A stretch of 64,000 bases of DNA from an uncultured Coriobacteriaceae bacterium. Lineage in GTDB: Bacteria; Actinomycetota; Coriobacteriia; Coriobacteriales; Coriobacteriaceae. The notes under the pieces are model-generated. The model had not been told where the DNA came from, did not search any database, and was given only the letters and a program-made list of their open reading frames with translations. Below, one piece after another: positions 56,377-64,000 of the stretch. The stretch spans positions 29,979 through 93,978 of the forward strand of contig CASFXG010000001.1 of the NCBI GenBank assembly GCA_949298635.1, written 5' to 3'. The number at the start of each line of letters is the position of its first letter. Position 1 is the stretch's first letter. The translations under genes and the position numbers were made by a program.

Positions 56377-56562
56377 ACGAGCGCTCCTTGGGTCTAAAAC
56401 GGTAACGCTCGAAATTCTATCAGGTTTTGTGCGCAAGCGGCACGGCAAGACGCTCCGCGGATGTCTTTTGTCGAAGGAGCGGGGCTGCGTGTGGTTAAGC
56501 GATCGCACGGTCGCAGCGCGCGACACCGCGAACCGCTGCGACGCACCGGTCGCAAGCAGAAC

Positions 56563-57576
56563 TTACTTTTTCTCGTCGTCGCCTCGAGATGAAGGCGCGT
56601 AGAACCCAATGCTCGCACCTCCGCGGTAGCCGCTCTCGGAAACGAGGGTGAGCTCGATGCGCTGCTTGACGCCGTCGCCGCCCGCTTCCACCACGAAGCT
56701 AATCGTGTATTCCCCGGCGCGCTCTCCTGCTTCAACGCCTTCGATGGTCACCTCGATGGGCGCATCTTCGGCATTGAACGCCTCAACGCTGAAGGAAGCG
56801 GCATCAAGCACGGGAAGTTCGCCCTCGTCTTCAGGCACGGCGCTAATCTTCGCCCGGACGGTCGGATAGGAGTCGGTGGTGATGTCAAGCACGTGCAGAG
56901 AAAGGTGCGGGAGCTCATGGTTCTCGACCGGCGTCGGTTGGTTGGCAAGATACTCAGGGAGGTTGTCGCGCGAGATGGTCGCGCCCCTGATCACAAAGCT
57001 GTACACAATCGCGAAGATGATGATGACGAAGAGGAACGCGAGCGCCATGCCCGTGAGGACGGCCGTCGTCTCATGGTTGGCGAAAAACGTCCGGGTACCG
57101 GAATACGCATGCTTAGCGGTGCCGCCGAGCGACGAGAGTTTTTCGGGCATACCGAGAGAAGCAAGTTTCTCGCGGGCTCCGCGGGCAAGCGCGGCTCGAC
57201 GAGACGGTTCCGCATCTTCAGCATCTTCTTCACCGGTCGCGTCTTCGCCATCGGGTGCATCAGAGCTATCGGAAGCATCCTCATCGTCAGGGGCATCAGC
57301 GCCATCGAGCGCTTCGAGGTCTTCGAAGGCCGCATCATCCTCGAGCTCCTCGGGGGTTTGAGGCAACTCGTCAGCAGAAACCCCGTCGTCGAGATTCTCG
57401 TGGCTGGTGACGTCCGCCTCGTCACCGTCTTCGTCCGCATCCTCAAGTTCCGTGTCGTCCGCGGCATCATCCACAGCGTTTGGGGAGGTACATTCCTCGC
57501 CAGCATCGCCAGACATGGCAAGCTCGGAAGCCTCATCAACAGCAGTTAGGTCGGCACACGCTTCCCGCTCCGACAT
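56563..57576 (-). CDS. Acidic single-pass membrane protein of unknown function
   Basis: The 337-aa product has a strongly acidic, Asp/Glu/Ala-rich N-terminal half (about 33-123). A basic patch and a helix with two KLxSLG-like turns follow (AREKLASLGMPEKLSSLGG), then one membrane helix (about 171-196) and a C-terminal beta-rich segment (200-337). The C-terminal part reads like an Ig-like domain (YPTVRAKISAVPEDEG...VTIEGVEAGERAGEYTISFVVEAGG). There is no signal peptide, so the N-terminus is probably cytoplasmic and the beta domain outside. I do not recognise the family. It lies between leuS and guaB without obvious operon partners. Confidence 0.75.
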   Translation of the reverse strand: MSEREACADLTAVDEASELAMSGDAGEECTSPNAVDDAADDTELEDADEDGDEADVTSHENLDDGVSADELPQTPEELEDDAAFEDLEALDGADAPDDEDASDSSDAPDGEDATGEEDAEDAEPSRRAALARGAREKLASLGMPEKLSSLGGTAKHAYSGTRTFFANHETTAVLTGMALAFLFVIIIFAIVYSFVIRGATISRDNLPEYLANQPTPVENHELPHLSLHVLDITTDSYPTVRAKISAVPEDEGELPVLDAASFSVEAFNAEDAPIEVTIEGVEAGERAGEYTISFVVEAGGDGVKQRIELTLVSESGYRGGASIGFYAPSSRGDDEKK

Positions 57577-57685
57577 CGTTCCTCCCCTACCTCAACACCA
57601 CAGCGCATTCTATTGTATGCGATGGTGCCGAGAATTCCCAAGAACTGGTACCCAGGCAGACCCTAAACAGTTTGTTGAAACGAAA

Positions 57686-57713
57686 AGGGCGCCTCTCGTG
57701 CGAGAAGCGCCCC
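57686..57713 (-). terminator. Terminator after guaB
   Basis: GGGCGCCTCTCG pairs with CGAGAAGCGCCC (one mismatch, 2-nt gap), followed on the minus strand by TTTTCG. It is 46 bases past the guaB stop. Confidence 0.75.
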
Positions 57714-57758
57714 GATTGAGCTGAATGAACCGTCCCCCAACGAGGGACAACGGCATTT

Positions 57759-59273
57759 TTACTGGTAGCTCACCGTCTGGTGGTTGCGATCCTTCACCAC
57801 GACGTCATGCGCACCGCCCTCGACGATCGAGGTCGAACTCACAAGTGTGAGGCGTGCCTTCTGCTGGAGCTCCTTGATGGAGAGGGCTCCGCAGTTGCAC
57901 ATCGTGGACTTAATCTTGTAGAGCGTGGCACCCACGCCGTCCTTGAGCGAGCCCGCGTAGGGCACGTAGGAGTCGACGCCCTCCTCGAAAGCGAGCTTCG
58001 AGGCGCCACCGAGGTCGTAGCGCTGCCAGTTGCGGGCGCGCGCCGAGCCTTCGCCCCAGTACTCCTTCATGTACTGGCCGTTCACGTTCACGCGGGCGGT
58101 GGGGCTCTCGTCGAAGCGTGCAAAGTAGCGGCCGAGCATCATGAAGTCGGCGCCCATGGCAAGGGCGAGCGTCATGTGGTAGTCGTAGACGATGCCGCCG
58201 TCGGAGCAAACGGGCACGTAGACGCCGGTCTCCTCGTAGTACTCATCGCGCGCGCGGCATACATCGATGAGCGCCGTAGCCTGACCGCGGCCGATACCCT
58301 TCGTCTCACGCGTAATGCAGATCGAACCGCCGCCGATGCCCACCTTCACGAAGTCGGCGCCGCAATCGGCGAGGAAGCGGAAGCCGTCGCCGTCGACGAC
58401 GTTTCCGGCACCCACCTTGACCTCGTCACCGTACGCGGCGCGGATCCACTCGATCGTGCGCTTCTGCCACTCGCTGAAACCTTCGGAGGAATCGATGCAG
58501 AGCACGTCGGCGCCCGCCTCGAGCAGGAGCGGAACGCGCTTCTCGTAGTCGCGCGTGTTGATGCCCGCGCCCACCATGTAGCGCTTGTTGGCATCGAGGA
58601 GCTCGTTGGGGTTGGACTTATGGGAGTCATAGTCCTTGCGGAACACGATACCCACGAGGTGGTCGTTCTCGTCCACCACGGGCAGGGCGTTTAGCTTGTT
58701 GTCCCAGATGACATCGTTGGCGCGCTTGAGGGTGATGTCCTTGTCGCCCACGATGAGCTTCTCGCGCGGCGTCATGAACGTCGCAACCTTCATCTTGGGG
58801 TCGTCGCGGCTGGGACGATAGTCGCGGCTCGTCACGATACCGAGGAGCTTTCCGTGCGCGGTGCCGTCCTCCGTGACAGGCATGGTGGAGTGACCGGTCT
58901 TCTCCTTGAGATCCATAACTTCCTGCATGGTCATATCAGGCGTAAGCGTGGAGTCGGAGATGACAAAACCAGCCTTGTGATCCTTGACCGCCTTGACCAT
59001 GGCGGCCTCGGACTCGGGCGTTTGATTGCCGTAGATGAACGACATGCCGCCTTCTGTGGCGAGCGCGATGCCCATTTCCTCACCGGAAACAGACTGCATG
59101 ATGGCGGAAACCATGGGGATGTTCAGACTGATGGAAGGCTCCTCGCCGCGACGGAACTTCACGAGCGGGGTCTTGAGGTTGACGTTCGCAGGAATGCACT
59201 CGGAAGACGAGTATCCAGGCACCAGCAGGTACTCAGAGAACGTATGGGACTCACCGGGGAAAAACATGGCCAT
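57759..59273 (-). CDS. guaB: IMP dehydrogenase
   Basis: GuaB oxidises IMP to XMP with NAD+, the committed step to guanine nucleotides. The 504-aa product has the TIM-barrel start, a CBS pair inserted near 100-220 ([28 protein letters not shown]), the catalytic cysteine in [18 protein letters not shown], and [28 protein letters not shown]. The ATG at 59273 has GAGGAGGAG upstream. The catalytic loop reads ICITRET where most bacterial IMPDHs have ICTTR, a minor variant. Confidence 0.94.
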   Translation of the reverse strand: MAMFFPGESHTFSEYLLVPGYSSSECIPANVNLKTPLVKFRRGEEPSISLNIPMVSAIMQSVSGEEMGIALATEGGMSFIYGNQTPESEAAMVKAVKDHKAGFVISDSTLTPDMTMQEVMDLKEKTGHSTMPVTEDGTAHGKLLGIVTSRDYRPSRDDPKMKVATFMTPREKLIVGDKDITLKRANDVIWDNKLNALPVVDENDHLVGIVFRKDYDSHKSNPNELLDANKRYMVGAGINTRDYEKRVPLLLEAGADVLCIDSSEGFSEWQKRTIEWIRAAYGDEVKVGAGNVVDGDGFRFLADCGADFVKVGIGGGSICITRETKGIGRGQATALIDVCRARDEYYEETGVYVPVCSDGGIVYDYHMTLALAMGADFMMLGRYFARFDESPTARVNVNGQYMKEYWGEGSARARNWQRYDLGGASKLAFEEGVDSYVPYAGSLKDGVGATLYKIKSTMCNCGALSIKELQQKARLTLVSSTSIVEGGAHDVVVKDRNHQTVSYQ

Positions 59274-59461
59274 AGATACTCCTCCTCTTGGTTTGGGCGC
59301 GATCTGGAGGCGGGCACAGCGGCGCCGTCCCCTGCCGCGCGATTTCGCTGAAAGACCGCCTGGCCGGGCGGTTCCTGGTGAGGTATTGTAGCGCACAGAG
59401 GGCGGACAGGTGCTGCGTGCAGCTGTGAGGTCACGGTGTCCGCACATCTTGCGACCGCTAG

Positions 59462-59494
59462 TGATAATTTCAGTACCAGGTACTGAAATTATCA
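59462..59494. repeat. 33-nt AT-rich palindrome after rfbB
   Basis: TGATAATTTCAGTACC pairs with GGTACTGAAATTATCA around a single central A. It is perfect over 16-bp arms and begins 8 bases past the rfbB stop. It has no flanking T-run and is far more AT-rich than its surroundings. Confidence 0.85.
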
Positions 59495-59502
59495 TTCTTG
59501 AA

Positions 59503-60654
<1,152 letters not shown>

Positions 60655-60719
60655 CTATCATGGCTGCGCCGGCGCCTCGCCCACCGCATTTTCCGCCCCA
60701 GCCTCCGCGCGCAGACACC

Positions 60720-61295
60720 TTAACCAAGGAATGCCTTCAAACCAATGATGAGAAGCACCACGCCGCCGGCGATCTGAGCGTGACTGCCGAAATGCGCGCC
60801 CAGGCGTCGCCCCACAAGGAGCATCGCCATGCAGCACGCAAATGTCGCGACGCCGATCATGCCGCCGTAGAGCACGATGTTCGCACCGCTTGCAGCAAGC
60901 GATACGCCCACCACGAACGCATCAATCGAGGTGGCGATCGCCTCGGCGAAGATGGTGGCATACGTGAGGCGCGTGGGGTCGCATGCCTCGGGGTCGCGCA
61001 GCTCACGTATTGCCTCGATAATCATCTTTCCGCCCACGAACGCTAGAATCACAAGCGATACAATACCTGCGTATGCCTCGATGAGCGGCGCGATGAGCGT
61101 TCCGCCGAAAAAGCCGGCAATGGGCATGGCCATTTGGAACAGTGCGAACAAGAGCGGCATAGCGAATTTCTTGCTCGCCGGCATATCGGGCTCGCAGAGC
61201 GTGTTCGAAAGCGTCACCGCCATTGCGTCCATCGCGAGCGCGACGCCCAGAAAGAGGCTTTCGACAAGGTTGGCAACAGAAAACGCGAAGTTCAT
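60720..61295 (-). CDS. mntP: Manganese efflux pump MntP
   Basis: MntP exports Mn2+. The 191-aa product is almost entirely six membrane helices and carries the two conserved acidic motifs of the family, AMDAMAVTLSNTL and ATSIDAFVVGVS, which form the metal path. No yybP-ykoY-type riboswitch was recognised in the 135-base upstream gap, which contains a REP-like TGTCCCCAAA half-site. Confidence 0.93.
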   Translation of the reverse strand: MNFAFSVANLVESLFLGVALAMDAMAVTLSNTLCEPDMPASKKFAMPLLFALFQMAMPIAGFFGGTLIAPLIEAYAGIVSLVILAFVGGKMIIEAIRELRDPEACDPTRLTYATIFAEAIATSIDAFVVGVSLAASGANIVLYGGMIGVATFACCMAMLLVGRRLGAHFGSHAQIAGGVVLLIIGLKAFLG

Positions 61296-61358
61296 GCGAG
61301 CTCACTCCAATGGTTCGTGGTGCAGCGCGTTACAGCAATGTCACGGCAACATACGCAG

Positions 61359-61391
61359 AAAACCGGTGCGCCGCCGCACGCGACGCACCGG
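61359..61391 (-). terminator. Terminator after the split PLP-enzyme gene
   Basis: CCGGTGCG pairs with CGCACCGG (8 bp, 13-nt loop), followed on the minus strand by TTTTC. It lies 40 bases beyond the stop at 61431 and upstream of mntP. Confidence 0.6.
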
Positions 61392-61410
61392 GAGCGGTTC
61401 AATTGGGTGG

Positions 61411-61426
61411 GGCTGTCCCCAAATTA
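61411..61426. repeat. REP-like TGTCCCCAAA half-site
   Basis: GGCTGTCCCCAAATTA, with a preceding AATTGGGTGGGG that pairs loosely with it, matches the GGGGACA core seen at 24273-24311 and in the RAYT repeats. Confidence 0.5.
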
Positions 61427-61430
61427 GGCT

Positions 61431-62563
61431 TTACGGCTCCGTCGGGTTGGAATACAGGCGAAATGCCTGGTCAAGACTATCGACCAATTCCATAGGATCG
61501 TCGAGGCCCGCATAGAGCTGCAGGTGGCACAGGTCGCCTACGACAACAAGGGAGAGACGCGTCGCGAAGACACCGCTCGCCTTCTCGTTCATAGCGGGGC
61601 GCACGCGCTCGAAAATCTCGCGGAAGCGCTCATAGCGCACCTCATTGCCCTCGGAATCGGAACCGGTAAGGTCGAAGTCCACGCAAGGACCGAAGCCATG
61701 CTCCAGCACGCGCGCAGCGACGTCATGGTCGGGGTGCGTCGCAAGGCCGGGATAGCGCACGCAGCCAACCGAAGCGTGGCAGGAAAGATACGCAGCGAGC
61801 GCGCGAGCGTGGTCGTTCCTCGCCTGGGCGCGAGCGGGAAGCGCTTCAAGGGCATCCGCGATTGCAGAAAGGGAGGCTTCGCTCGGTCGCGTGGCACCGT
61901 TTGCAGCATCGGGCGCTCCAAGGCCGAAGGAAAGCAAGCGGAACGCATCTTCTGCGTACGAATCTGCGAGCACATGGCCACGCACCTTGCGCATCGACCG
62001 TGCAACGGAGACGGCAACGACAGGCTCGGGCACCGCAGCGCCGAACGCGCCGCTCAAAGACTCGATCGAGATATGGGCGCCCTGCGCAAGAGGTCGGCAG
62101 CCAAAGGCGGTGGGAAGCGTGTTGTCGACACGAGCAGGGCGCCCACGGTCTTAGCGGCGTCTGCCAGCGCTCGAATGTCCGCGACCCGAAGCGTCTTCGC
62201 ATTTATGGAAGGCACGAGCCAGAACAGGCGGCCAGACGACATGCCTGCGGGATGCGCGTAGGAGGCGGGAGAACCCTGCGGAACCAAGCGATCGGCCTCT
62301 GCCTGCGCCTCATCGACATGCAGGGAGGCATCGAGGAAGGATTCGGCATCCGGCGAAGGGGCGAACGAAAGATGCTGCCAGCGGAACAGTCGCGCCATGC
62401 CGGCGGCGTTATCGTCCGCGCACGCCACCAAGCGATCGTGCGTACCCACTACGCCGGTCTTGGCCAGCAGGTCGGCGGCGTTCTCCGCACGCACGAACCA
62501 TGTCACACGGGAACCAGCAAGTGCGGCATATGCGCCGGCGACATCACTCAGTTGCTGCTCCAT
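61431..62563 (-). pseudogene. Frameshifted, lysine-less cystathionine synthase/lyase homologue
   Basis: Two overlapping frames together read as one PLP-dependent Cys/Met-metabolism protein. The N-terminal part (62054-62563, MEQQLSDVAGAYAALAGS...) runs to FWLVPSINAKTLRVADIRALADAAKTVGALLV. The family's VDNTLPTAFGCRPLAQGAHISIESLSGAFG then continues in the -1 frame. One base appears lost near 62120-62135 (expected GTGGTCGAC, found GTGTCGAC). The C-terminal part ends at 61431. Restored, it would encode about 377 aa, the normal family length. The segment that should hold the PLP lysine (H-S-x-T-K) reads ESLSGAF with Gly at the Lys position, so the ancestor was probably already non-catalytic. The ATG at 62563 has GGGGAGAG, so the locus may still be transcribed. 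Confidence 0.75.
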
Positions 62564-62596
62564 GCTCTCCCCTTTTCTTTGTAGGAACCTTTGTAT

Positions 62597-62624
62597 AGTG
62601 TAACGGTTTTTCGTTCCGCGCAAA
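62597..62624 (-). promoter_or_regulatory. Candidate promoter of the split PLP-enzyme gene
   Basis: TTTGCG (62619-62624) and TACACT (62597-62602) on the minus strand are separated by 16 bases, about 30 bases before the ATG. Confidence 0.4.
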
Positions 62625-62730
62625 TCGAGATACGCGCCCTCAGCTAGAAGTATGCTGCGCATCGGGCTGGCAAAAGCGAGACGAGGATTACGAGGTGCGA
62701 TCATCTTCCTTGTCCTACCGCCTATGGAAA

Positions 62731-62764
62731 AGCGGGCGCCCTCGGCGAATACCGAGGGCGCCCG
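62731..62764 (-). terminator. Terminator after thrS
   Basis: CGGGCGCCCTCGG pairs perfectly with CCGAGGGCGCCCG (13 bp, 6-nt loop), followed on the minus strand by TTTTCC. It lies 32 bases past the thrS stop. Confidence 0.88.
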
Positions 62765-62796
62765 GATGAGTCACATGAACCCGACCCCAATGACTC

Positions 62797-64000
62797 CTAC
62801 CGGCGGTCGGCGATTTCGGCCTTCACCGAGGCGATGAACTCGTCGAGCTCGGCGGTGTGCGTCTCGTTCGAGCGGTCGCGCACGGAGATGTTCCCCGCCT
62901 CGACCTCTTGCTCGCCCAGGATGAGCATGTAGGGCGGACGGTCGATGTTGCGCGCCTCGCGGATCTTGTAGCCGATCTTCTCGTCGCGCTCGTCGCACAC
63001 GGCGCGGATGCCTGCCGCGTCGAGCTTGGCCGTTACCTCGAGCGCATAATCGCGGCTCTTCTCGGAAACGGGCAGCACCTTCACCTGGCACGGCGCGAGC
63101 CACGTGGGGAACTTGCCGGCGAAGTGCTCGATGAGGATGCCGATGAAGCGCTCGATGGAACCGAAGCACACGCGGTGCAGCATGATGGGGCGCTTCTTGG
63201 AGCCGTCGGCGTCCGTGTACTCCAGGTCGAAGTTAAGCGGCATCTGGAAGTCGAGCTGGACAGTGCCGCACTGCCAGGTGCGGCCGAGCGAATCCTCCAG
63301 GTGGAAGTCGATCTTGGGGCCATAGAAGGCGCCGTCGCCCTCGTTGACCACGTATTCCTTACCCAAGCGCTCGAGCGCCTCGCGCAGGCCGGCCTCCGCG
63401 CGCTCCCAATCCTCGTCGGAACCCATGGAGTCCTCGGGGCGTGTGGAGAGCTCGAGGTGGTAGGTGAAGCCGAACTTCTGGTACACGGAGTCGATGAGGT
63501 TCACCACGCCCACGATCTCGTCGGTGAGCTGGTCGGGACGGACGAAGAGGTGGGCGTCGTCCTGGTTGAAGCAGCGCACGCGGAAGAGGCCGTGCAGGGC
63601 GCCGCGCATCTCGTGGCGGTGCACCAGGCCGATCTCGCCGGCACGGATGGGCAGCTCGCGGTAGCTGTGCGGACGGCTCTTGTACACGAGCACACCGCCC
63701 GGGCAGTTCATGGGCTTGATGCAGTACTCCTCGTCATCGATGACGGTAGAGTACATGTTGTCCTTGTAGTGGTCCCAGTGGCCGGAGGTCTCCCACAGAT
63801 GCTTGCTCATGATCTGCGGCGTGGAGATCTCGACGTAGCCAGCCTTGTGATGGATCTCGCGCCAGTAGTTCAAAAGCTCGTTCTTCAAGATCATGCCGTT
63901 CGGCAGGAAGAACGGGAAGCCGGGGGCCTCGTCGCGCATCATGAAGATGTCCATCTCGCGGCCGATCTTGCGGTGGTCGCGCTTCTTGGCCTCCTCGAGC
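62797..64000 (-). CDS. thrS: Threonyl-tRNA synthetase (C-terminal part, cut by the window end)
   Basis: ThrRS charges tRNA-Thr. Only the catalytic and anticodon domains are in the window; the reading frame stays open to 64000, where it reads LEEAKKRDHRKIGREMDIFMMR, so the start lies beyond the edge. Class II motifs visible are FPFFLPNG, MNCPGGVLVYKS (with a zinc cysteine), HRHEMRGALHGLFRVRCFNQDDAHLF (motif 2), MLHRVCFGSIERFIGILIEHF (motif 3), and the anticodon-binding fold. It ends at a strong terminator. Confidence 0.96.
   Translation of the reverse strand, partial: LEEAKKRDHRKIGREMDIFMMRDEAPGFPFFLPNGMILKNELLNYWREIHHKAGYVEISTPQIMSKHLWETSGHWDHYKDNMYSTVIDDEEYCIKPMNCPGGVLVYKSRPHSYRELPIRAGEIGLVHRHEMRGALHGLFRVRCFNQDDAHLFVRPDQLTDEIVGVVNLIDSVYQKFGFTYHLELSTRPEDSMGSDEDWERAEAGLREALERLGKEYVVNEGDGAFYGPKIDFHLEDSLGRTWQCGTVQLDFQMPLNFDLEYTDADGSKKRPIMLHRVCFGSIERFIGILIEHFAGKFPTWLAPCQVKVLPVSEKSRDYALEVTAKLDAAGIRAVCDERDEKIGYKIREARNIDRPPYMLILGEQEVEAGNISVRDRSNETHTAELDEFIASVKAEIADRR

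Noticed and set aside
56377..56562. T-box leader of leuS
   Set aside because: Only 186 bases are available; no T-box bulge (TGGNACC-like) or specifier-loop layout was seen.
61296..61430. Manganese riboswitch before mntP
   Set aside because: The gap contains a terminator of the upstream gene and a REP half-site; no yybP-ykoY-like consensus loops were recognised.
61431..62704. Two separate genes in an operon with 4-base overlap
   Set aside because: Family homology runs continuously across the frame change (VDNTLPTAFGCRPLAQGAH reads in the second frame upstream of its apparent TTG start), which points to a single frameshifted gene.

Overview
The window is a gene-dense, GC-rich bacterial chromosome segment of housekeeping and information-processing genes. 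An actinobacterial-type integration host factor (mIHF) next to gmk and rpoZ, the high GC, RNase J plus PNPase, a FtsK and RodZ-like pair, and the pyr, nusA and recO neighbourhoods point to Actinomycetota. The best guess is class Coriobacteriia, of the Collinsella or Olsenella type. That placement is an inference from gene content and was not tested by a database search. Every protein gene found lies on the minus strand; tRNA-Asn(GTT) is the only plus-strand gene.

Layout, given in plus coordinates with transcription mostly right to left. 0-13 kb: recA behind an SOS-controlled promoter, a gene-free patch with two very long hairpins, pncC/cinA C-domain, pgsA, rimO, yajQ, a RodZ-like protein, ftsK, rnj and pnp. 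13-20 kb: rpsO, a REP-associated tyrosine transposase (RAYT) bounded by perfect 33-nt inverted repeats, recO, era, dgkA, ybeY, phoH and mtaB. 19.5-32.6 kb: dnaJ and a second, membrane-ending DnaJ, then hemW, dusB, lepA, rpsT, holA, comEC, comEA and thiI. 32.5-39.5 kb: rpoZ, gmk and mihF, then a complete UMP pathway (pyrF, pyrD, pyrK, pyrC, pyrB, pyrR) behind a pyrR attenuator leader. It lacks only carbamoyl phosphate synthase and pyrE.

39.7-41.9 kb: tRNA-Asn, a lower-GC orphan AbiEi/DUF559-like gene and a gene-free AT-rich stretch. 41.9-53.5 kb: rpoD, dnaG, ribF, truB, nrnA, rbfA, infB, nusA and rimP, the classic transcription and translation initiation cluster, here without ylxR. 53.5-64 kb: a long perfect hairpin, leuS, an acidic single-pass membrane protein, guaB, an orphan rfbB, mntP, a frameshifted and active-site-less cystathionine synthase/lyase homologue, and thrS, which runs off the window end.

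The most interesting items are mostly non-coding. They are the paired 32-bp hairpins that share one 19-nt loop in opposite orientation (1388-1632), the RAYT with its REP-like repeat family, the 26-bp perfect hairpin before rimP, the multibranched inverted repeat upstream of lepA, and the AT-rich palindrome after rfbB. Among proteins the notable ones are a DnaJ whose substrate-binding domain is replaced by membrane segments, NusA with a CCCH zinc-like tail, and the decayed PLP-enzyme homologue.
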